Below, one piece after another: positions 1 through 8,007 of a stretch of DNA of 22,590 nucleotides (position 1 is the first letter of the stretch; the number at the start of each line of letters is the position of its first letter). Both the position numbers and the translations under genes were made by a program. The notes under the pieces are model-generated. The model ran no database searches, was not told where the DNA came from, and worked only from the letters and a program-made list of their open reading frames with translations. This DNA is from Stramenopiles sp. TOSAG23-2 (lineage: Eukaryota; Sar): the NCBI GenBank assembly GCA_900128395.1, contig LT649509.1, positions 1-22,590 on the forward strand. The letters are read 5' to 3'.

Positions 1-385
1 AATTGATAGGAAAAATGGTATACTAGTGGAGCCTAACTTTAAAAAGGTATTTTCAATGTTTTTCCTTTGTTTTCATGTAATGAAATGAAAAATCCAGCAT
101 CACAACGATGAAATATAAGAATTTGGATCATAAATGCTCATTTTAATAAAATTTGATGGAAAATTTGCGAGTTGTAATGGTATACAGGTGTAATGTTACA
201 AATAACGAGGGAAAACTGGAAAACTAATAATTGCACAAGTAATAAAATAAATAAAAATATTCTTAGTTAGTAAATATAAATACAAATCATATCAAATACT
301 CCAAACGCAACTTTTCTTTCATCCAAAGGAATACACAGTCATTAATAAAACAAAATTCAAAGTTACCTGCGAAAATACAAACACC
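1..385. other. Upstream region of the DNA ligase IV gene
   Basis: AT-rich non-coding stretch before the first gene. I see no ORF with protein-like composition, no tRNA or repeat and no clear TATA element. It presumably holds the promoter and 5' UTR of the ligase gene; the last bases before the ATG (A-rich, ending CACC) look like a normal eukaryotic leader. The part of any gene to the left is not visible. Confidence 0.5.
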
Positions 386-3300
386 ATGAACCATGTCTTG
401 ACTGCAGAAAACTTGACTGCAGAAGAGAGAACAAAGCTCATGACTTGGCCTTGTACATATGTTGAAAATTTAGAGTTTCGACATTTAGTTGATACCTTTG
501 AATCTGTAGGTGACGAGAGAAAAAAAACACAACAATACGAAAAATTGTTATCCGGTGAGCTTTACAAAATAGTTCGAGATAAGGATGAATCCATTTTTCA
601 ATTGCTGCGTCTCATTATACCAAAGGCAGATCGATCAAGAGGACAATATGGCTTAGCGGTGAAGAAAATAGCAAAACAGTATATCGATGCATTGCATCTT
701 AAAGGAGACGATAGCAACAGACTTGAACACCATGATAATCCAAATTACTTTGAAGGATGTGAGGGAGTTGTTGTTGGAGACTTCTCGAGTGCATTAATGT
801 ATGTATTAAGAAACAGAGTAATTCCTCACAACAGACAAACATCACGATGGACAATTCGTGATGTTAATGAAAAATTAGATCAACTGGAAAAAGTATCGAC
901 AAATAAAGAGTATAATGTTATTTTTTCGGAATTAATACAACATTGTTCAGCAAAAGAAAATAAATGGTTTGTGCGAATTATTCTTCAAGATTTAAAGATA
1001 GGTGTTAAAGAGGATGGACTTTTGAGCTATTTACATGAAGATGCGAAAGATATGTATCATATGTGTCGCGAATTAAGCTTAGTATGTGGGGTATTACGTG
1101 ATCCAAAAAGGAAGTATACGCCTACTTTAATTTTAACATTACCATGTTGTCCAATGCTTGCTGATAAATCACGAACGTGGAAAGATGTTTCGACATGGAT
1201 AAGTAAGTCATTAAATGGTGGTACAAAATTTTGTTTCGAGGAAAAGCTAGATGGACATCGTATGATGTTGCATAAGAAAGGAAACGAAATAAAACTTTTT
1301 TCACGTGCTGGAATAGATCATACGGAGGAGTATGGACAGTTTTTTAAAAAATTTGCAAGGGAAAATATAATGGTTGATGAATGCATTATAGATGGTGAGC
1401 TGATAGCATGGGATAATCGTGCAAAACGTGTAAGCGAATTTAACAGTAATTTGAAAAGTCTATTTGATCACTACTTGAAAAGACCGGGTGCAACAAAGCA
1501 AGCTAATGAGTATACGCGGGATGGAATATTAACAACTGATTATACTGATATGTGGCCATGTTATTCCATTTTTGATATTCTATATGTAGGATCAGCTATA
1601 GGAGGGGGCAGTAATGGGAGCAGCAATGGCACCACCACTACCACTACCACCACAACAAGAGCAACTACTACATCTTCCAACTCCTTCAATACAAATAATG
1701 TTTCAGGTGGTAATCTACTAGCACATACGTTAACGGAAAGAAAAAAAATATTGAAAAGAGTTATTAAACCTGTATTGAATTTATTTTATTTAACGCCATT
1801 TACAATTTTGGAAAAATCACATAATAAAACCCCGAAGAAATTGACAGAGCAATTGAAAGATGAACTAGACAAAATAGTCGAATTAAGAAAGGAAGGGTTA
1901 ATGCTTAAAGCAATGGATACGCCGTATATGCTTGGAGAACGTAGTCGCAATACAAAACATTGGGTTAAATTGAAGCCTGAATATCTTGATACACTAGCTG
2001 GTTATTTAGATTTAATAGTTCTTGGTGGATATTACTCATCATCTTCGCGTAAAAATGGACGGCAAGGTTTAATTTCCCATTTTTTGCTAGGTGTAAAAGA
2101 CGATACAGTTAATGAAGATACTCCAGATAGTGATTTGAAATTTCACACCTTGTGCAAAGTTGGCACTGGATACGACTTTCACCAAGTTAGGGATATGAAT
2201 AAGCACTTGATGGAGCAATCACCAGCAATACACCATTTCCATGAAAAAAATACAAAAGCAGCTTTGCCAAGGCATTTTATGGGTTGGAAACCTAAGAAAA
2301 GGGACGATGTTCCTGATGTATGGTTTGACCCCAAAGAATCAATTGTATTTGAAATACTAGGTGCTGAATTTCAAAACACAGAACAATTCAAAGCAGGGGT
2401 GACGGTACGATTTCCTCGTGTTAGAGAGATTCGTGATGATAAAAATTGGTTTGATATTATGTCAATTTCAGAAGTAAAAGCTAAAAAATTGCAATTGGCT
2501 AGTACAAGTAACAGACGCCGCAGTAATCGAAATGATATGGATGGTGATAGCAATAGCGACTATAATCATCGTAGAAAAAAAATAAAAACGAATTCATTGT
2601 ACTCTTTAACAGACACGTCTCAAATTGTGCCTGAAAATGAAATATTAAAAGGCTACACATTTTGCGTAATGGTTTCCCAAACAGTTGCAGAACGAAAAGG
2701 AGATATTGCTAAACGTATCCGGTTATTGGGTGGAACTCTTCAAGCAAATCCACCGAGTACAGGCTGTTGCCCGGTTAATTTTTTTATTGTCACACCAAAA
2801 ATGGAAGGGGATAAATTGAATAATATTCAAAAAAAAGGACAATGCGATATTTTAAGCGAACTTTGGTTAAACGAAGTTGAATCCCAAAAAAAATTTATAC
2901 CTCCATATGATAAAGACGAATATTTTTTTGCAATGCGTGGAGATAAGCGAATCGAATATATGGATAAATATGGCGATATGTATTACAGGGAAACAGATGT
3001 TAAATCATTGAAAAATTTGTTTGAGAGAATGGACAGAAGAAAAAGTAAAAGCAACCGTGGCATTCATAATCAAAATGAAATGGTTGTGGAGGATGACAAT
3101 AGTCGACTTCTATCTGCTACTGCTTGGAGAAATTTTTTCAAAACTGTTAACAACGATGATGACGGTAGTGTCGCAGATTTGTTACTAAACAACAATGAAT
3201 CTGTATTTCAATCAATGATATTTGCTAAATTAGTATTTTATCTTGAAATGGATACTACGAATGAAAATAACAGTGTATCATATACTTCGTTACCATTTCA

Positions 3301-3538
3301 AATACGTATGTATGGTGGCACAATAGTCGAGTCTATTAACAATTCAAAAATAACACACGTAGTAAAATGTCATAATAATGATTCAATAAGACATGCTATT
3401 CGTTTGGATGATGTAAATGGTAGTAGTGATGACGATGAGGAAAATGATAATAATAATATGCAATTTCGCCAATATGTAAATGTCGATTGGGTAAAGAAAT
3501 GTATATCAGAGAAAATGTTAGTTTCTACTTTGTTATAA
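386..3538 (+). CDS. LIG4: DNA ligase IV (ATP-dependent, NHEJ)
   Basis: A 1050-residue single-exon protein that seals double-strand breaks in non-homologous end joining in the nucleus, normally as a complex with XRCC4. Order: N-terminal helical ligase domain (about 1-260), adenylation domain with motif I EEKLDG and catalytic lysine K287 (human K273), motif III DGELIAWD near 336, motif IV EGLMLKA at 503 and motif V with lysines 528/530, then the OB-fold. BRCT 1 starts near E752 and BRCT 2 fills the last ~110 residues (VDWVKKC near the end); the linker between them is where XRCC4 binds in known LIG4. A basic cluster at about 710-732 could be a bipartite nuclear signal. The protein is about 140 residues longer than human LIG4, partly through a Gly/Ser/Asn/Thr-rich insert at about 404-440 inside the adenylation domain. 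The two-BRCT tail separates it from ligases I and III. ATG at 386 is the first in frame. Confidence 0.95.
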   Translation: MNHVLTAENLTAEERTKLMTWPCTYVENLEFRHLVDTFESVGDERKKTQQYEKLLSGELYKIVRDKDESIFQLLRLIIPKADRSRGQYGLAVKKIAKQYIDALHLKGDDSNRLEHHDNPNYFEGCEGVVVGDFSSALMYVLRNRVIPHNRQTSRWTIRDVNEKLDQLEKVSTNKEYNVIFSELIQHCSAKENKWFVRIILQDLKIGVKEDGLLSYLHEDAKDMYHMCRELSLVCGVLRDPKRKYTPTLILTLPCCPMLADKSRTWKDVSTWISKSLNGGTKFCFEEKLDGHRMMLHKKGNEIKLFSRAGIDHTEEYGQFFKKFARENIMVDECIIDGELIAWDNRAKRVSEFNSNLKSLFDHYLKRPGATKQANEYTRDGILTTDYTDMWPCYSIFDILYVGSAIGGGSNGSSNGTTTTTTTTTRATTTSSNSFNTNNVSGGNLLAHTLTERKKILKRVIKPVLNLFYLTPFTILEKSHNKTPKKLTEQLKDELDKIVELRKEGLMLKAMDTPYMLGERSRNTKHWVKLKPEYLDTLAGYLDLIVLGGYYSSSSRKNGRQGLISHFLLGVKDDTVNEDTPDSDLKFHTLCKVGTGYDFHQVRDMNKHLMEQSPAIHHFHEKNTKAALPRHFMGWKPKKRDDVPDVWFDPKESIVFEILGAEFQNTEQFKAGVTVRFPRVREIRDDKNWFDIMSISEVKAKKLQLASTSNRRRSNRNDMDGDSNSDYNHRRKKIKTNSLYSLTDTSQIVPENEILKGYTFCVMVSQTVAERKGDIAKRIRLLGGTLQANPPSTGCCPVNFFIVTPKMEGDKLNNIQKKGQCDILSELWLNEVESQKKFIPPYDKDEYFFAMRGDKRIEYMDKYGDMYYRETDVKSLKNLFERMDRRKSKSNRGIHNQNEMVVEDDNSRLLSATAWRNFFKTVNNDDDGSVADLLLNNNESVFQSMIFAKLVFYLEMDTTNENNSVSYTSLPFQIRMYGGTIVESINNSKITHVVKCHNNDSIRHAIRLDDVNGSSDDDEENDNNNMQFRQYVNVDWVKKCISEKMLVSTLL

Positions 3539-4486
3539 AACGAAAAGAAGTGGTTGGTGCGTTTGTGTGTATTGTGTAGTGTGTGTATTTGTGTTTAATC
3601 TGTAAAAATATATTATATATATTTTTATAGGATACCTTATTGTGTGTCTATTGGCGAATGGCTAATCCAGGTAATCATAGAACTATTTTATCATATTTTG
3701 TCTAATTTCTATCTGTTAAAAGAAAACAATGTGCGCACAATGGTGTGTCCGTGCTATACGGAACGATATGGATACTAATAAACGATTCATCAAAAAAGAT
3801 AAGTTGAATGATATATATAATATACACAATTACACATACGTAATAAATTATGATAGTGTATAATAATACACATGCAAGACATAATCTTACACCTCTTACA
3901 TATAACATATATTATATATGTGTACATATATAATATATATAAATCAGTTTTAATGCTAAACATACAATAATTACATTTTTATCAAAGTTTTACATTTAAT
4001 TTATATATATATATACGCCCACCGAAAATATAGTTTATGCAATTATGGTTGTCGAACTAATTATTTATACAACCACCATGCTACAGCACTATTTTCATGT
4101 TCCTATCAGGGTTTTCCTGAGCTCTATTAATAGCAAAGAATAGCTCTATGTACTTTAGTCGGAACACTAAAGGTGTAGCACACTGCTGGCACAATGGCAC
4201 ACCAGCACACGACGCTCAACAAAGAAGAAGAAAAGCATCATGCGGGCATGCCTGGGCTACACTATATGGACTTGGCAGGAAAAATTTAAAAAAAACAACC
4301 AATTTTTGAGCGAGAAAAGGGCCGAAAAGTGAAGAGCAAATCTACAAGATCCTTATTTTGATGAAATGAATTAAACGAATTTAAATTAATCAATATTATT
4401 TTATTAAGGTAAATGATATTCATCAGTTTCTTTCCTCAGTGCTATTCCCCTGTAAAATAATTTTCCAGAATCTGCCAAGTATATAC

Positions 4487-4550
4487 CGTACCTTCGCTTC
4501 GCTCAATTTTTGTACTTGTACATAAACTGAGCGTGGCCGTAGAAGGTACG
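4487..4550. repeat. 64-nt imperfect hairpin
   Basis: Arms CGTACCTTC (4487-4495) and GAAGGTACG (4542-4550) are perfect reverse complements. Inside them GCTCA pairs with TGAGC and GTAC with GTAC around a two-base tip, with unpaired patches between. The structure could be a small transposon end, an RNA hairpin or cruciform-prone DNA. Nothing in the sequence says it is transcribed. Confidence 0.5.
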
Positions 4551-4595
4551 CCCTATCATGGGTTTAGTCCAGGCCGTATATGCCTGGGCATGCAC

Positions 4596-4637
4596 TCATC
4601 ATCATCATCATTTTTTTTTTTTTCAGTTTTGATTGAT
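4596..4637 (-). repeat. Dispersed 42-bp repeat, copy 1
   Basis: On the plus strand: a TCA-triplet run (4596-4610), thirteen T (4611-4623), then CAGTTTTGATTGAT (4624-4637). The same 42 bases occur at 22467-22508. Read on the minus strand it is a unique sequence followed by poly(A) and then TGA triplets, as at the 3' end of a non-LTR retroelement or SINE; that reading is inference. The alternative reading on the plus strand is a strong pyrimidine tract plus CAG, like a 3' splice site. Confidence 0.7.
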
Positions 4638-4763
4638 GATTAGCACCATTTCCTTGGGAAGACTCTGCGCTTGCCAGAGTACCATTACAGTATGTGCGTA
4701 TTATATTATTATTATTACATATTTATTTTTAATAAATCTAAATTAAAATAAATACAGTAATAA

Positions 4764-4864
4764 TATCAAAAGGAACAGAAAGTAAATATTATTTTATATG
4801 TACACTTTACAAATAATAATATATATCAAAAGGAACAGAAAGAAAATATTATTTTATATGTACA
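4764..4864. repeat. Tandem duplication, 60-bp period
   Basis: The segment 4764-4804 recurs at 4824-4864 at an exact 60-bp spacing with one substitution (T versus A at 4783/4843) over the compared 41 bases. It shares the core ATCAAAAGGAACAGAAAG. The second copy ends 33 bases before the PRP6 ATG, so the duplication lies in the promoter or 5' UTR of that gene. Confidence 0.85.
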
Positions 4865-4897
4865 AGAATATTAATACATATATAAAATAGAAACAAT

Positions 4898-7447
4898 ATG
4901 TCACATTGGAGAAATCGACAACCAATATCTGCACCTACCTATGATGATGCAGTTCCACCACCTGGTTATATTCCTGGATACGGTCGTGGTGCAGTTGGTT
5001 TTGGTACACGCGCTTCATCTGGTGTCGTGCCAGGATATCAATATACAAAAGAAGACGACGAGGCAGATGCTATTTTTAATCAGATTGATGCACGAATGAA
5101 AAACAGAAAAAGAAAAAAGAAAAAAGATGATGATATTGAATCGAAGAAAAAACAACAAAAAACAAATGATAAACCAAATGTACATGACCAATTTAAAGAT
5201 TTAAAAGCTGAAATGTCAACTGTCAGTTGGGACGAATGGGATGCGATTCCTGATATTGGTGACACCACAGTAAAACATCACAAACCAGAACGATTTATGC
5301 CTGTTCCAGAAAAATTGATTCTAGAAAAAGTTGCTGATAATAAGCCTGTATTATCTGGTGTACATGGTTTATGGGATGTACGTGGACAAATGTTAGAAAA
5401 TAAGTTAGATAATGTGAATAATAATAACAACAGCGACAACAACAATAATAATGGTGGCATTAATGCAGATAATTATTTAAATGATTTAGACAAATCATTA
5501 TCACGCAATGTAGGAGATATTAAAAAAGCAAGACAATTATTCACATCCGTACGACAAAGTAATCCATCATATGCAGCTGGTTGGGTTGCTGCTGCACGTT
5601 TGGAAGAATCTGCAGGTAAAATAATGATGGCAAAACAAATTATGCAAGATGCATGTTTGCAATGTCCAAAACATGAAGATATATGGATAGAAGCAGCACG
5701 TTTAGATCAAAAACATAATGCCAAAGTTATATTAGCTAGAGGAGTAAAGCATGTGCCTTTAAGTGAAACATTATGGTTAAAAGCGCATGAGTTGGAGGAT
5801 AATCTAGAACAAAAGAAAACCGTGTTAAGAAAAGGATTGGAAAATATACCTAAATCAGAAAAACTATGGAAAGCATTAGTAGCATTGGAAGATAACATAC
5901 GTGATTGTAAAATTATATTAAATAGTGCAGTTGAATGTGTGCCAAAATCAGTTGATTTATGGATTCATTTAGCATCATTATCAGAATTTGAAAGAGCACG
6001 AAAAGTTTTAAACAAAGCAAGATCCAATCTACCGCATGAAATTCAAATATATATTAGTGCAGCTCATTTAGAGGAAAAACATAATAATTTTGAACGTGTC
6101 GAAAAAATTATACGAAAAGCATATAAAACAATTAAAAAATTATCTTCATCGGAAAGTAGTATGATAAATAAAATTGAAATGGATTTGACAAAATGGTTAA
6201 AATTAGCTGAAAGTAGTGAGAAAGAACACGATAAACCAATTACCGCAGGATCAATTATACGAGCAAGTGTAGGTGACATCAATAATAATAAAGTGGAAAC
6301 ACCAGTTGATGGTGGTGGTGATGGTAACAAAGATGACCAAACGACATACAATTGGTTGGAAATGGTTGATTCATTTATTAATAATAATGCTCCAAAATGT
6401 GGAAAGGCATTACTTGGATTTATCTTGGCTAGAAAAGATAATGCGAGCGATGATATGTGGGTTAAAGCTGCTGAGATGGAAGATAATGTAGACAAGAAGA
6501 AGAAGTTATTAATTAAGAAATTGACTGGATCCCCAAATTCAACTTTACTATGGAATAAATTAATTGAATATGAACAAATAGATAATAACGATCATAGTAG
6601 TAATAAAAACGAAGTCAACGATTTATTATTAAGTACATTATTACAGGCAAATAGTAATAATTTAACAAATGTTGATGAATTATGGTTATTAGCAATTGAT
6701 TTAGCAATGTCTCGAAACGAATCGATGACAAAAATTAATGAATTATATTTAAAAGCGAAAATAGCAATACCTCGAAATCAAGATTTATATGTCAATGTAG
6801 CATTATATACTCATAAATCAAACAAAGGGAATAATATTGAAAAAGCCCGCCAGATATTAGAAGAAGGACGTGAAATTACTGGTGAAAATGGTGGTAAATT
6901 ATGGGTAACTTCTGTTTCATTAGAGGCCAATACGAGTAACAATGAACAAACGATACAAACGTTATGCCAAAAGGGCATTAAACGATGTCCAGAAACACCG
7001 GAATTATATTTAACTTTATCAAAATTGGAAGCAAAAATTTCAATTGCAAAAGCACGTTCTACGTTGGAATCTGGTCGTATTAAATGTCCTCGATCAGATC
7101 AATTATGGTTAGCAGCTGTAACTCTTGAACGTAATGCTGGAAATGATAATTTAGCAAAGAATTTAATGGCAAAAGCACTTCAAGCATGTCCAAAATCTGG
7201 TATGCTACATGCTGATGAGATTATAAGTGCACCTAAAGTTCTTCGAAAAGCAAAAGCATTTGAGGCATTAAAACGTTGTGATAATGATAAATATGTAATG
7301 ATTGCTGTTGCTAAAATGTTTTTTGATAATTTAATGTACGCAAAAGCTAGAAAATGGTTAGATCGTGTTGTTGCTATTGATCCAATCATGATGGAGGGTG
7401 GATTAGCGAAGGAATTGAATGATCAGTTAGAAGAGAAAAAGTTTTAA
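4898..7447 (+). CDS. PRP6: Pre-mRNA splicing factor PRP6 (U4/U6.U5 tri-snRNP)
   Basis: An 849-residue single-exon nuclear protein that bridges U5 and U4/U6 snRNPs. The N-terminus is the PRP1_N region: PPPGYIPGYGRGAVGFGTR near 21-39, then DDEADAIFNQIDARM and a Lys-rich stretch, a WDEWDAIPDIGD segment and a proline-containing module up to about residue 160. An Asn-rich linker follows (about 173-190). From about 200 to the end there are repeated ~34-residue helical units of the HAT type (LWLKAHELED, LWIHLASLSE, LWLAAVTLER). The family C-terminus normally continues about 70-80 residues past the VVAIDP-type segment, with one or two more repeats; here 26 residues of unrelated-looking sequence follow and then TAA. 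No plus-strand sequence downstream to 8000 supplies the missing repeats. Human PRPF6 is 941 residues. Confidence 0.93.
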   Translation: MSHWRNRQPISAPTYDDAVPPPGYIPGYGRGAVGFGTRASSGVVPGYQYTKEDDEADAIFNQIDARMKNRKRKKKKDDDIESKKKQQKTNDKPNVHDQFKDLKAEMSTVSWDEWDAIPDIGDTTVKHHKPERFMPVPEKLILEKVADNKPVLSGVHGLWDVRGQMLENKLDNVNNNNNSDNNNNNGGINADNYLNDLDKSLSRNVGDIKKARQLFTSVRQSNPSYAAGWVAAARLEESAGKIMMAKQIMQDACLQCPKHEDIWIEAARLDQKHNAKVILARGVKHVPLSETLWLKAHELEDNLEQKKTVLRKGLENIPKSEKLWKALVALEDNIRDCKIILNSAVECVPKSVDLWIHLASLSEFERARKVLNKARSNLPHEIQIYISAAHLEEKHNNFERVEKIIRKAYKTIKKLSSSESSMINKIEMDLTKWLKLAESSEKEHDKPITAGSIIRASVGDINNNKVETPVDGGGDGNKDDQTTYNWLEMVDSFINNNAPKCGKALLGFILARKDNASDDMWVKAAEMEDNVDKKKKLLIKKLTGSPNSTLLWNKLIEYEQIDNNDHSSNKNEVNDLLLSTLLQANSNNLTNVDELWLLAIDLAMSRNESMTKINELYLKAKIAIPRNQDLYVNVALYTHKSNKGNNIEKARQILEEGREITGENGGKLWVTSVSLEANTSNNEQTIQTLCQKGIKRCPETPELYLTLSKLEAKISIAKARSTLESGRIKCPRSDQLWLAAVTLERNAGNDNLAKNLMAKALQACPKSGMLHADEIISAPKVLRKAKAFEALKRCDNDKYVMIAVAKMFFDNLMYAKARKWLDRVVAIDPIMMEGGLAKELNDQLEEKKF

Positions 7448-7483
7448 AATTTTTTTAATATTTTATATACTTCGTACAAGCTC

Positions 7484-7484
7484 G

Positions 7485-7513
<29 letters not shown>
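7484..7513. repeat. TA-dinucleotide microsatellite
   Basis: About 30 bases of alternating T and A in the 3' interval just after PRP6. No function is implied; such arrays are length-variable. Confidence 0.9.
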
Positions 7514-7516
<3 letters not shown>

Positions 7517-7633
7517 TTATTTTAGTCGTCAATTAATTTATTTTTTTTATACGAGTCGTATTTTACGTACCTATAGTACACAACTTCGTAATTAATACAT
7601 ATCTCAAAACACATCAGCATAGAATTTTAGGAT

Positions 7634-8003
7634 CTATGCCACTTTTAATGTAACACCTGGGTTTGCAATTTTGTCAATAACGCCATTTTCATAATACATA
7701 ACAACTCGTTTAAGTATACGTTCATATGCTTTTAATGTTAGCAAACGTTAACGTTTCGCCTTTACCAGTATTGTCTTTTTTGCATTGCTTGTCCAAGTAT
7801 TTTGGCGTGAATGGCAATTTCATACTACCTATGATGGTTATGATTTGTGATGCCCAAAGATGAAAGAACTCACTTTGAAAATATTTGTATGTATATGTAC
7901 TAGAATCAAATCATGAGTTATCTTTTGAATGTTCACACAATGCATCGTAGTAAAGACGTAATGCATCCATATCAGCTTGAAAATTACTACCATCGACTGA
8001 CAT
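7634..8003 (-). pseudogene. Cryptic small gene or gene relic, about 97 codons if spliced
   Basis: The minus strand from ATG at 8003 reads 30 protein-like codons to TGA at 7913-7911. The same frame then continues open with protein-like content (TYTYKYFQSEFFHLW, MKLPFTPKYLDKQC) until about 7729, where the frame must shift to continue into YERILKRVVMYYENG and a TAG at 7636-7634. Both breaks vanish if two tiny GT-AG introns are removed: 7938-7900 (39 nt, removes the TGA) and 7765-7729 (37 nt, with a CTAAC branch-like motif 8 nt before its AG). The spliced frame is exactly 98 codons including the stop. The ATG lies 4 nt after the LRR stop codon. I do not recognise the family. It may be a real gene with mini-introns, a bicistronic partner of the LRR gene, or a pseudogene with one nonsense and one frameshift change. 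Confidence 0.4.
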
Positions 8004-8007
8004 GGTA

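Larger units (their letters stand above)
3539..4897. other. Spacer with hairpins and repeat remnants
   Basis: Between LIG4 and PRP6 there is no convincing ORF. The first ~500 bases are AT-rich with TA runs (3' UTR-like). From about 4080 to 4690 the composition becomes more GC-rich and is crowded with short inverted repeats: CTTTAG/CTAAAG at 4152-4171, TGCTGG/CCAGCA near 4182-4206, a large hairpin at 4487-4550, CCAGGC/GCCTGG at about 4569-4587, and ACTCTG/CAGAGT near 4662-4680. The block CCTGGGC occurs next to GGCATG twice (about 4244 and 4582). It ends in a 42-bp element repeated at 22467-22508. This looks like a decayed mobile element rather than plain spacer, but no transposon coding is visible. 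Confidence 0.45.

Noticed and set aside
4140-4210. tRNA or other structured RNA gene from the paired hairpins
   Set aside because: Spacing and arms do not give a cloverleaf, and no tRNA A or B box was found.
6064-6495. 143-codon minus-strand frame inside PRP6
   Set aside because: It lies antisense to well-conserved PRP6 repeats and its composition (Ser/Leu/Ile-rich) is what the reverse of this AT-rich coding gives.
7911-7913. In-frame TGA read as Trp or selenocysteine
   Set aside because: All nine confident genes are open without any in-frame TGA and encode Trp by TGG, so UGA is not a sense codon here; no selenocysteine insertion element was seen after 7634. Intron or pseudogene explanations are simpler.
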